53,170 bases of DNA from a virus. The notes beneath the pieces are model-generated. The model made no database searches and had not been told where the DNA came from. It saw only the letters and a list, made by a program, of their open reading frames with translations. Shown here one piece after another: positions 22,301-29,691 of this stretch (its first letter is position 1; each line of letters starts with the position of its first letter). The stretch is from positions 1-53,170 of IMG/VR virus record IMGVR_UViG_3300009174_000006; one strand, 5' to 3'. Both the position numbers and the translations under genes were made by a program.

Positions 22301-23824
22301 AACAAGCGCCGGATGACGCAGATCACGAAGCAAATCGCTGACCTGGAGGAGCGCTTGAAGACCGGCAACTTTGAAAAAGAGAAACCAGTTCCGCTGAAGA
22401 AGACCGCCGAGGTTGCGGCGGCGGAAGCCAAGCTCACGGAGGTTCGCCGCGAGGTGGACAAGGCCATCGAAAAAAAGAAATACGAACAGCTTTCACCCCA
22501 GCAGAAACTTCTCAAGGAAGCGATGAGCACCTTCCGCTCGATCACTGCCTTGAAGATCCTCGGTCACGGCAGCGTGGGCATGGTGACACATGCCGGCGGG
22601 GTGATCTTTCGCCCCACGCGCGCGGCGATTTACTGGAAGAACTTTGGCCGGCAGTTCGGCATGTGGCACGACAAAGCCTATCACGACCAACTGATCTACC
22701 GGCTGAAGAACGATCCCGAGTTCGAGACGTGGAAGAAAGCGGGGGCGTCCATTGACCCGGAGAAGACCTACACGGATTATGGTATGTACGCGCAGTGGCT
22801 CGGCAAGCTGGGGGAAAAAGGTGCACGTGGATTCGATGCGCTGAAACTGGTTCGCATGGAGATGAATAAAGCGGATTGGTCGCGTGTGCCCGAGGAAATC
22901 AAGAATGACCCCAAGCAAGCGGATGCCGCGCGCAAGTTGATCGCTGAGATCAACAACAAGGCGACAGGGGCGACACCGAAGACAAACCCGATGGGCAAGA
23001 CTCTCGAAGAGGGGTTTTACAACGTGACGAAAAATCCGGTGCTGGAAGCCGCGTTCTTCGCTCCGCGCCTCTATGCTTCGCGGTGGGGCCGCGTGCTCTT
23101 TGATCCGGTGAAGACGGCACGGACGTTGTTCGATCCGCAGTCCAGCCCGGCAGACGTTTTCGCAGCCAAGACCAGGTTGAAGAACGCCGCGGAGTTCACC
23201 GGCACCCTTGTTGCCGCACTGCTCACTAACCAGGCGATTCTCAGTGCAACGGGGAGTAAGCAGAATGTCAACCTCACTGACCCCACGAAATCGGACTGGC
23301 TGAAGTTCAAAGCCGGGGACAAGACGCTCACCGCGGATGGTGGCCTGCTCGATCCGGTACGATTGCTGGGGCAGGTGATCTGGAAAGATTTGCTCGCTGA
23401 CCGGACGGCGCAGCAGCAGTACCGCGAAGGCTCCCGTTACAAGAAAGCCGTGGACACGGTGGGCAGTTATCTCCGGGGCAAGTTGAATCCTCCGGTGGGG
23501 TTGGCTGCGGACCTGGCCACGGGCTCGGATTTTCAAGGGCGCCCGCTGCCATGGAACAAGGAGAAACCGCAGTTCAAGGGGCAAGACCCTTACACGCTGG
23601 GGGAATACGTGGTCTCCCAAGGGCCAATTCCCTTGGCCGGCGCAGCCAAAGAGATCGCGGCCGACTTGCACGCCAAAGGGTTCAAGGACCGTGAGATTCA
23701 GGTGGTCCTCAAAGCTATCGCGACTTTTGGGCTCGGCATGGCAGGCGTCCATGTGGGAGAAGATTACAGCACCCAGCCGAAATCCAGCGGTGGAGGGCCG
23801 AGTGTGAAGCTAAAACGCCGATGA
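19400..23824 (+). CDS. Large internal virion/ejection protein
   Basis: At 1474 residues this is the largest gene of the window. The first 50 residues contain two copies of a short helical motif (AGYSDDEIYDHL and HGYSLEDVASHL), which I know from N-termini of phage internal virion proteins. Residues 330-400 are Pro-rich. About 600-900 is charged coiled coil (ERAEAQASLKDLETQIDRLD and neighbouring heptads). The C-terminal 400 residues hold helical and hydrophobic segments (TALKILGHGSVGMVTHAGG, AAEFTGTLVAALLTNQAIL) that may interact with membrane. There is no peptidoglycan-hydrolase motif that I can see. By analogy with T7 gp15/gp16 it would form a channel for DNA entry. Its end overlaps the ATP-grasp gene by four bases. 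Confidence 0.65.
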   Translation: MLDLEKLAQARTAGYSDDEIYDHLTQQDPRFAVAKQHGYSLEDVASHLSPLKQEMDALNRSPEAARIPVVEGTERTREAYNQAALPGQPLIAPRYTQEQQTADFNESRITLPRNKAEGTMAGIENSIAENIEGLSSTKNLGIAALAAPLGGAPKVVQKLASAGFALFMGSQLPEAKEKIGAANTAKERAQAVTDFIFGAGMALTAASHGIGTSTAEVGLRKAGLSGDDLAKLNTQLALKDMAPKETTEGRTFPHTPDEIVDGLNFSKQKLREGMAGLPPEKQQQRQALLDTIEGQLLEVPREKVTASEERIKQQAATPPAEVPPAGDTAEVPSPPVQGGRSSAFTQALREQGAPLTAEAVESLPVEEPPTPPAAEEEKLSGDKIPAEAAGGTSNIAGPALLSDGEIAVKGQIGQKHADLIKSAVATGNVDAVVGERGFHDEEGKPLTRTEAAERALKTGQIDQATFDKAMARDERGLHSEDLMKGGDPVEKENAQKVQEEGLLKPESAAVQPGEQASPKPGAKLADDLRKLGRVNRDPAESVARELKYYSDEERQQLQDHLGTPDAKPDTLAKAITGKSKIKETSRPSEYIDEPGGKEGRGHPTADVAKEAFGEDYTGGPGAMGPREAEAMKSAQAITGLKKVTVLVERLARGEEPLPEAERQSEEEAVQRAVETQDRDPKAAQNLVSRILDTGDTAISRDDAALLLVERNRVLEDMRQADAKLNNESASPLERAEAQASLKDLETQIDRLDRAQKEAGSQWGRVGRMYQRMIREDYSLEGIQRKMRTAKGGPLDEGERAQAETAAAKMDEAIKARDAAEKKLAEDLKADYEKQIAGLKAELDKVPKVSQTVFDIAQKIVDRWKVDADEARKSLRERLGRTSAGVDPTIVLDVARIMRSHVGEIGLDLAKVSARVLEDFGDAVKPFLKDAWEKTKELIDKETMEPATKAAVKKGTSNAPKPTKEEIYNKRRMTQITKQIADLEERLKTGNFEKEKPVPLKKTAEVAAAEAKLTEVRREVDKAIEKKKYEQLSPQQKLLKEAMSTFRSITALKILGHGSVGMVTHAGGVIFRPTRAAIYWKNFGRQFGMWHDKAYHDQLIYRLKNDPEFETWKKAGASIDPEKTYTDYGMYAQWLGKLGEKGARGFDALKLVRMEMNKADWSRVPEEIKNDPKQADAARKLIAEINNKATGATPKTNPMGKTLEEGFYNVTKNPVLEAAFFAPRLYASRWGRVLFDPVKTARTLFDPQSSPADVFAAKTRLKNAAEFTGTLVAALLTNQAILSATGSKQNVNLTDPTKSDWLKFKAGDKTLTADGGLLDPVRLLGQVIWKDLLADRTAQQQYREGSRYKKAVDTVGSYLRGKLNPPVGLAADLATGSDFQGRPLPWNKEKPQFKGQDPYTLGEYVVSQGPIPLAGAAKEIAADLHAKGFKDREIQVVLKAIATFGLGMAGVHVGEDYSTQPKSSGGGPSVKLKRR

Positions 23825-25080
23825 ACTTTTCCGACAAAACGGTAATGGTGGTTGAGAATGGGCTCTTTGCTCCAGTAGCGCATCGCCTCGCCCGCGACTT
23901 CGGGAGGGTGCTTTATCATCGCGGCACCCGTCATGCTTTTCCACACCCGAATGACTCTGCGATCGGTGCGGGGTATAAAAACGTGGAGCGCGCGGATAGC
24001 TGGGAAGCACACATCGAGGACGTGGATTTGTTCGTTTTTCCCGATCTCTACTGGGCTGACACGCAAGCCTATCTCCGCTCGATGGGGCACCGCGTTTTCG
24101 GTTGCGGCTGGGGGGAAGAATTGGAGCTTTGGCGGGATGACTTTTACTCCACGCTGAAGGCCAATGGATTCAACACCGTGCCGTGGGAGATGGTGCGCGG
24201 GATGACCGCGCTGCGGGAGCATCTGGAGGATGAGGAGGACAAGTACATCAAGATCAGCTACCACCGCGGGCTCTGCGAGACCTTCCGCTGGATCGACTCG
24301 CGCATCTCCAAACCCCGCCTCGATGTTCTTCAACACGATCTCGGGGCGCTGTCGGAAGACCAGTGGTTTCTGGTTCAGGATTCACTCGATTCAAAGCGTG
24401 AAGTAGGGTCAGACCAGATCATCGTGGACGGTAAATTCGCCAAGACCGTGCAGTACGCCGTGGAGGGCAAAGATAAAACAGGGTTGGCGCGGATGCTGCC
24501 CTACGCACGGCTCCCCAAGGAAGTTCTCGAAATCAACGACAACCTGGGGCCGGTCTTTGAAGCGGCGAACCGTGACCGCTCAGGGTGGAACCCCTACCGG
24601 GGATTTTTCTCCACCGAGATTCGCGTGGCCAAAGATGGGAAGCCCTACTTCACCGACCCCACCTGTCGCATGGCCAGCCCGTGTGGGGAGACGTTCATGC
24701 TGATGTGTGAGAACTTTTCCGAGATCGTCTGGGCCGCGGCCGGCGGCGAGATCGTGGAGCCGGTGGTGGAGACACCGTTTGCCGCGCAAGCACTCATCCA
24801 GGCTGACCTTGCCGAGACACAGAGCATCCCGATTTTCATTGATCCCAAGGTACGGGGGCAGGTGTGCCTTTATCACTCCGGCATCCGGGGCGACGGACAG
24901 GAGTGCGTCTTCAAGAGCGATGCAGGAATGCTGGAGATCGGGAGCGTGATCGGACTGGGAGCGACGATTGACGCGGCAATCGAGGATTGCCGGAACGCGG
25001 CCGGCAAGATAGAGTGTGACAAAATGAGCGTGGCAGTAGACGCTCTTGAAGAATTTAAACCTCAACTGATGAAGCTATGA
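23821..25080 (+). CDS. ATP-grasp-like ligase (PurD/carbamoyl-synthase type)
   Basis: A 419-residue protein from ATG 23821, four-base overlap with the previous gene. The layout resembles ATP-grasp enzymes: an N-terminal Rossmann-like part (TVMVVENGLFAPVAHRLARD, VFPDLYWADTQAYLRSMGHR), a central part with IKISYHRGLCETF and FLVQDSLDSKREVGSDQIIV, and a C-terminal part with PYFTDPTCRMASPCGETFML, where acidic Asp and Arg could bind Mg-ATP and substrate. ATP-grasp enzymes ligate carboxylates to amines or thiols through acyl-phosphates. The substrate is unknown. Standing between virion genes, it may modify virion protein, although a metabolic role is possible. The assignment is by pattern, not certain. 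Confidence 0.5.
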   Translation: MNFSDKTVMVVENGLFAPVAHRLARDFGRVLYHRGTRHAFPHPNDSAIGAGYKNVERADSWEAHIEDVDLFVFPDLYWADTQAYLRSMGHRVFGCGWGEELELWRDDFYSTLKANGFNTVPWEMVRGMTALREHLEDEEDKYIKISYHRGLCETFRWIDSRISKPRLDVLQHDLGALSEDQWFLVQDSLDSKREVGSDQIIVDGKFAKTVQYAVEGKDKTGLARMLPYARLPKEVLEINDNLGPVFEAANRDRSGWNPYRGFFSTEIRVAKDGKPYFTDPTCRMASPCGETFMLMCENFSEIVWAAAGGEIVEPVVETPFAAQALIQADLAETQSIPIFIDPKVRGQVCLYHSGIRGDGQECVFKSDAGMLEIGSVIGLGATIDAAIEDCRNAAGKIECDKMSVAVDALEEFKPQLMKL

Positions 25081-25469
25081 GCAATCGGATTTTATTCTCT
25101 GCGAGCACGCTCGCACACGATCAGCAGAGATACCCGACTTGCGGGGACTGGGTGGATTACGGAGTGCATCATGGCTTTGGCATCCATGTTTCCCGAATGG
25201 GTGATGCTGATTCCGAATTTCTCGTGGCCCTCCACGAACTGGTGGAAGCATACCTGTGCCAGAAAGCAGGCATCCCTGATGAAGTGGTGACGGCCTTCGA
25301 CAAAGCGTTTGAAGCGAAGCGGCAGCCCGGCAACACAGACGAACCCGGCGATGACCCCGAGGCACCTTACAGGCACGAGCACCGCATCGCTACCATCGTG
25401 GAAATGATCGTGGCGGATGCCGCCAACGTGGATTGGCACAAGCACGAGGCAAACGTGAACGCACTCTGA
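25077..25469 (+). CDS. Hypothetical protein with HELVE metal-site-like motif
   Basis: A 130-residue protein from ATG 25077. The core is SEFLVALHELVEAYLCQKAG near residues 46-66, with His and Glu on one helix face, as in HExx[HE]-type metalloproteins, followed later by a YRHEHRIATIVEMIVADAA helix with two more His residues. This could be a small zinc-binding protein. I do not recognise a named family. It overlaps genes on both sides and so belongs to the virion operon. Confidence 0.5.
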   Translation: MSNRILFSASTLAHDQQRYPTCGDWVDYGVHHGFGIHVSRMGDADSEFLVALHELVEAYLCQKAGIPDEVVTAFDKAFEAKRQPGNTDEPGDDPEAPYRHEHRIATIVEMIVADAANVDWHKHEANVNAL

Positions 25470-27718
25470 TGCCTGAAGATCGCCCACAGATTCCGCCTCC
25501 GCGTTTTCCGGTTCGGGAGTTTCACTCTCCGAACTTCGCGGATGGGTTTTACACCGAAGTCATCAAGCGGACAGACCCCGCTTACATGGCCGTCGTCACC
25601 CCGCAGCGGGGGGTGCTCTATTCCCAGATTCAAGGGGCCAATCCTCAGGTCATCGCGCAGTTCCCGAATCTCTACTTTCTCGATGAGCAAAGGCTCGGCA
25701 ACAGCCATGAGTTTGTCGTTTGGATATGGGCCAGTGACCCGGCGGCGCAGGACAGCTACAACGCCGAAGTCACCTATGCCGAGGATCAACTGGCCTACCC
25801 GACATTCAAACGGGTTTACTCCGTGCGCCGGGACACTCGGGATGCTAAGAATTTCGGAGGCGCGATGTTCTCCACGCTGACCAGCGTAATAGCAGTTCAG
25901 GTGACGAACGGGGGAACCGGCTATTCCAAGGCAACAGCCATCAGTTTTGGCAGCGGCACAGCCAAGGCGGTTCCGGTAATCGCCAACGGAATCATCATCG
26001 CGATTATCGTGACCAAGGGTGGAGGGGTTTACACCACACCACCGTCTGTCACCATCACCGATACCGGCGGCGGTACCGGCGCGGCGGCGACGGCGCAGAT
26101 TCAGCCGCAATCGGCGCAACTGGTGCGGCAGATCGAGCAGGAGTTTCCAGATGACAGCCCGTGGCGCTGGGAGTTCGTCCGCATCGTTCTCGAATATCGA
26201 ACACTACCCGGCCCAGTCGTCACGGAGTTCAAGGAGCATCTGCCCTCGGGAATCCCGATCATCGTGACGAATCAGGAGATCGGGGCCAACACCGCAGGTA
26301 GTTACCAGTTGGGCACTTTCCAACCGGCGGCGATCAATGTGTCCTCAATCACCACCGGCACCAACGTAACCGTGACGTTGGCCAGCGGGCACAACCTGCC
26401 GCCGGGTGCGTGGGTGACATTTGCCGGGACGAACTCGACCCCGGCGATTAACGGGGTGCTGCAAATCCTAAGTGTTCCCGCCCCGAACCAGATGGTGGTC
26501 ACGCCCGCGAATCCTGTCACGATTGCGGGGACGGCTGCGGGTACCGCGCAGAGCAAGAATCAGGTGCAACGAGAGATCGTCCGCACGGATAACGGCAACG
26601 TGAAGATGAAGGTGGAGAGCATCGTAGCTATTCCTGACGTGAGCGTGTTCAATGAGGATGTGGCGGTGGAGGAGGATTACCCCTACCCGGATTACCTAGA
26701 GGCATTTAACCTCTACTTGGGGTCTGCGCAAGGGGGTTCGGCTTCAGTATTGAGCTTGGGGTATTTCTCTCTCAATGTAAGCGGTGGCGCAGCAGTGGGG
26801 ATGCCCACGCAAGCGGGTTATCGGGGTCCAAATCCAGGCAGCCGCCGAAAACGATTTTTCTTTGTCGGACCACCCCCGGATTCTTTTGAAAAATCGTGGA
26901 CGCCCACGATTATAATTCCATCTCAGGGCACTTTTCAGATCGAGACTTTCTCTGTAAACTATTCGCGATCACTTAACGGTAGCGGCCCGCTATTCACCGT
27001 TACTTATGCGACTTCAAATAGTTGGCGCACTGGAAACACGGCTACCGGACTTACAGGCCCGTCCCCGTCGATAACAGTTGTTCACGGCCCCAGTCCTATT
27101 CCAATTAGTGCTATTAGTACGGGAACAAGTCAGACGGTTACAGTGTCTTCCACGTCAGGGTTGACCGTGGGTGCGCTGGTCACTCTCGCGGGGACTGACA
27201 GCACACCCCCTATTGATGGTACCGGATCGGTTGCGTCCATTGGTTCTTCTACTACTTTTGTGTATGATGGATTTATTCCTGTGACCGTGACTGGCGCGGG
27301 AACCACAGGCGAAATGACTCCCGGTGCTGCGGTATCGCAGGCGTTTCTCGATTTGCCAGTGAGCACCCCGCCACTCTTGGTGGCATCACTTAACATTGTT
27401 AGCATCGGCACTGGCGCGGCACCGCTCATCACTCTTTCCGGAATCCACTACTGGAAACCTGGGCAATATGTGGAATTAGTGGGTACCGACAGCACCCCAT
27501 CGTTGGACGACATCTGGCAAATCGCCACTGTGCCTTCACCAACTGAGATTACCCTCGTCGCACCACCAACTGTCACTAACGCCGGAACAACCGCAGGAAC
27601 CGCTAACGGGTTCATCACCATCATGGAGCAGCCACAAAAATTGGAGGTGGCAGGAATGTGGCAGTGCTATGTTCGGCTCATCAAGATACGCTACACCAGC
27701 GGGCAATCACCAGCATGA
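25469..27718 (+). CDS. Large tail/fibre structural protein with repeated beta domains
   Basis: A 749-residue protein from ATG 25469 (TGATG junction). The N-terminal 130 residues look like a virion-attachment part. Near 145-215 lies a GGTGY...TVTITDTGGGTGAAA beta motif, frequent in phage tail proteins. Three related units of about 70 residues lie at about 288-360, 546-616 and 641-714. Each has a TGT...VT start, then G-x-x-V-x-[FL]-x-G-T-[ND]-S-T-P, and a V-T-x-A-G-T closing. They look like Ig/BIG-like adhesion domains. The unit at 288-360 is separated from the other two by a unique part containing RRKRFFFVGPPP. Likely a host-binding fibre or tail-tip protein. Confidence 0.65.
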   Translation: MPEDRPQIPPPRFPVREFHSPNFADGFYTEVIKRTDPAYMAVVTPQRGVLYSQIQGANPQVIAQFPNLYFLDEQRLGNSHEFVVWIWASDPAAQDSYNAEVTYAEDQLAYPTFKRVYSVRRDTRDAKNFGGAMFSTLTSVIAVQVTNGGTGYSKATAISFGSGTAKAVPVIANGIIIAIIVTKGGGVYTTPPSVTITDTGGGTGAAATAQIQPQSAQLVRQIEQEFPDDSPWRWEFVRIVLEYRTLPGPVVTEFKEHLPSGIPIIVTNQEIGANTAGSYQLGTFQPAAINVSSITTGTNVTVTLASGHNLPPGAWVTFAGTNSTPAINGVLQILSVPAPNQMVVTPANPVTIAGTAAGTAQSKNQVQREIVRTDNGNVKMKVESIVAIPDVSVFNEDVAVEEDYPYPDYLEAFNLYLGSAQGGSASVLSLGYFSLNVSGGAAVGMPTQAGYRGPNPGSRRKRFFFVGPPPDSFEKSWTPTIIIPSQGTFQIETFSVNYSRSLNGSGPLFTVTYATSNSWRTGNTATGLTGPSPSITVVHGPSPIPISAISTGTSQTVTVSSTSGLTVGALVTLAGTDSTPPIDGTGSVASIGSSTTFVYDGFIPVTVTGAGTTGEMTPGAAVSQAFLDLPVSTPPLLVASLNIVSIGTGAAPLITLSGIHYWKPGQYVELVGTDSTPSLDDIWQIATVPSPTEITLVAPPTVTNAGTTAGTANGFITIMEQPQKLEVAGMWQCYVRLIKIRYTSGQSPA

Positions 27719-28095
27719 ACACTCCTGCTTCATGGCAAGCCAATCCACGGGGTTCGGAGATTCCTGCTCAACTGAGGTTGCCACCAGCTAGTGGTCTTCC
27801 AGGTAGTCAATGGCTGGATTCCGCGACGGGGGAAACAGGAGTAGGAGGAACCGGCCCCGGCCTTCCGGGAACCCCTGGTGGTGATGGACCTCCGGGAGCG
27901 CCCGGTGGCGACGGCCCCCCCGGAAGTCCTGGCCCTCCCGGTGATCCCGGAGGCCCCCCAGGTCCTCCGGGTCCTCCCGGGGAAGGTCCTCCTGGCCCCC
28001 CGGGTCCTCCGGGTCCCGTAGGGGAAACACTGACCTTCAGCTATCTCGACTGTTCTAACAACTGCCAAACCATCACTGTGCTCATCCCTTCGTAA
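27715..28095 (+). CDS. Collagen-like virion protein
   Basis: A 126-residue protein from ATG 27715, overlapping the previous stop. Residues 40-105 are a Gly-X-Y repeat: GLP GTP GGD GPP GAP GGD GPP GSP GPP GDP, an extra G, three GPP, then a two-residue break (GE), and three more GPP. Proline sits mostly in the Y position, the site hydroxylated in animal collagen. A short non-collagen tail with CSNNC follows and could act as trimer cap or disulfide link. Such triple helices form stalks of phage fibres. The 2-oxoglutarate oxygenase gene starts two bases after its stop. Confidence 0.85.
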   Translation: MNTPASWQANPRGSEIPAQLRLPPASGLPGSQWLDSATGETGVGGTGPGLPGTPGGDGPPGAPGGDGPPGSPGPPGDPGGPPGPPGPPGEGPPGPPGPPGPVGETLTFSYLDCSNNCQTITVLIPS

Positions 28096-28096
28096 T

Positions 28097-28672
28097 ATGG
28101 ACTGGTATCGCTTACACCGAAAAGCCCTGTCCGAAGAGGAGTGCGCCGCTGTGGTTAGTCGTGCCATGCAATACCCGACCCGTGACGGTACGGTAGGATA
28201 TGGCGGCACGAATGTAGTAGATACTTCCATCCGTAAAAGCACTCTACGGTGGGTGAGTCGTGAAGACCCCGCGATGCAGTGGCTTTTTTTACGCATGGAG
28301 CGGCTTATGCTGGAAAGCAATCGTGTTGGTTTTGGACTAGAAATCGCTGGACAGTGTGGAGGATTTACCGAAATCCAGTTCACAGAATACCACGCAGATG
28401 CTGGCCACCGTTACGACTGGCATGAAGATAATAACTGGAGGCGTACGGAGCCTTTTGACCGGAAATTGTCAATGGTTATTCAGTTGTCGAAGCAACAGGA
28501 CTACGAAGGAGGTCGGCTGGAATTACACAACGACCCCCTGCCCGAAGGCTATTTTCGCGATCAGGGAGATGTGATCCTGTTTCCCTCCTTCAACCGGCAT
28601 CGGGTCACGGCGGTAACCTCTGGCACCCGGTATTCACTCGTGACGTGGTTCGTAGGACCGAGATTGCGCTAG
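28097..28672 (+). CDS. 2-oxoglutarate/Fe(II) oxygenase (prolyl-hydroxylase/PKHD-like)
   Basis: A 191-residue protein from ATG 28097. The double-stranded beta-helix iron site is visible: H109-x-D111 in RYDWHEDNNW, distal H168 in LFPSFNRHRV, and the 2-oxoglutarate-binding Arg R178 in TSGTRYSLVTWF, ten residues after the histidine as is standard. A QLSKQQDYEGGRLELHN segment links them, as in PKHD-type hydroxylases. These enzymes hydroxylate proline, lysine or other side chains, or nucleic-acid bases. The direct neighbour is the proline-rich collagen-like protein, so prolyl hydroxylation of that stalk is a strong hypothesis. The sequence alone does not prove the substrate. Confidence 0.85.
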   Translation: MDWYRLHRKALSEEECAAVVSRAMQYPTRDGTVGYGGTNVVDTSIRKSTLRWVSREDPAMQWLFLRMERLMLESNRVGFGLEIAGQCGGFTEIQFTEYHADAGHRYDWHEDNNWRRTEPFDRKLSMVIQLSKQQDYEGGRLELHNDPLPEGYFRDQGDVILFPSFNRHRVTAVTSGTRYSLVTWFVGPRLR

Positions 28673-28674
28673 CC

Positions 28675-29172
28675 ATGCCCTACCTTCGCGACACCATGAC
28701 ACCGCCGGCCGGTGGCTGGCGCTACCCGTCTCTCGGGAAATCGCGGGAAACGGATCTCGGCGCGCAGAGCTACATCGCGCTCCTCGCCACGGTGACGCGG
28801 CACTACCAGCAGAACGGGCAGGAGCCTCCGGGGGATGAAGCGGTGGCCAAATGGCTTTGCGACAACTTCCCGCTGCCCTGTCTGGAGGATGGCAAGGTCT
28901 ACGACAACCCGTGGACCCGGATGGAGCCCACACCGATCCACCTGCGGCCCATCCCCTACACCGACTGGCCACTCTGGGCCAAGGCGATGAAAGCTGCTTT
29001 GGGGAAACCCGAGGACCGGGGCATTGGCGATACTGTGGCACGAATCATCGGCAACGACACGTCCGAGGCTTTCAAGGCTTGGTACCGTGAGAAGTTCAAT
29101 GTCGAGTGCGGGTGTCAGGGGCGGCAGGATCGGCTTAACGCCAACTACAACTACTCCACCGTTGACACTTAA
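28675..29172 (+). CDS. Conserved hypothetical phage protein
   Basis: A 165-residue protein from ATG 28675. It begins with a disordered part, then helices (SYIALLATVTRHYQQNGQEP), a PIHLRPIPYTDWPLWAKAMK stretch, and a C-terminus with KFNVECGCQGRQDRLNANYN. The CGCQxRQDxLN ending is a pattern I associate with small phage proteins near capsid and tail genes. The function is unknown. It closes the tail/fibre operon before the HNH gene. Confidence 0.5.
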   Translation: MPYLRDTMTPPAGGWRYPSLGKSRETDLGAQSYIALLATVTRHYQQNGQEPPGDEAVAKWLCDNFPLPCLEDGKVYDNPWTRMEPTPIHLRPIPYTDWPLWAKAMKAALGKPEDRGIGDTVARIIGNDTSEAFKAWYREKFNVECGCQGRQDRLNANYNYSTVDT

Positions 29173-29199
29173 ATTTAACCGTATTAAACATCTGAGCAC

Positions 29200-29691
29200 A
29201 TGCGCTTCCAAGACTTAACTGGAGAACGATACGGGAAGCTGACCGTCCTCAATCTCGCCCGTAAAGACTCATCTGGAACCCGTTGGTTTTGTGAATGTGA
29301 TTGTGGTGGATTCTCCGTTGTTTTTGCTGGGAATTTAAGGAAAGGGAATACCACAAGTTGCGGGTGTGTTTACCGTGCGGCACTGGGGGATAGGAGCCGG
29401 ACACATGGAGCTTCGGACACCAGAGAATTTAACATCTGGACGGGGATTATTCAGAGATGCGAAAACCCCCGGTCATCGCGTTACGCATATTATGGCGGGA
29501 GGGGCATCTCCATCTGCCCAAGATGGCGCGAGAGCTTCATCCACTTTTTCTCTGATATGGGTAAGTGCCCCGAAGGGTTGACAATCGAAAGGATTAACAA
29601 CAATGGGAATTATGAGCCCGGAAACTGCCGTTGGGCTACCCGAAAAGAACAGGCTCTAAACCGGCGCCCGTCGTTGAAGGAGGCTGCATGA
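29200..29691 (+). CDS. HNH homing endonuclease with N-terminal zinc ribbon
   Basis: A 163-residue protein from ATG 29200. The N-terminal 58 residues ([18 protein letters not shown], then WFCECDCGG and TTSCGC) form the DNA-binding zinc-ribbon-like part known from phage HNH/AP2-type nucleases. The HNH part follows: [29 protein letters not shown], and [20 protein letters not shown], then [11 protein letters not shown]. It is a free-standing mobile nuclease inserted between tail and portal genes, and its base composition is lower in GC than theirs. The stop overlaps the portal start, and the portal Shine-Dalgarno sequence lies within its last codons. Confidence 0.9.
   Translation: MRFQDLTGERYGKLTVLNLARKDSSGTRWFCECDCGGFSVVFAGNLRKGNTTSCGCVYRAALGDRSRTHGASDTREFNIWTGIIQRCENPRSSRYAYYGGRGISICPRWRESFIHFFSDMGKCPEGLTIERINNNGNYEPGNCRWATRKEQALNRRPSLKEAA

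Noticed and set aside
22493-23752. A 419-codon minus-strand frame opposite the end of the large virion protein
   Set aside because: Shadow of the long gene; no start signal and no recognisable motif.
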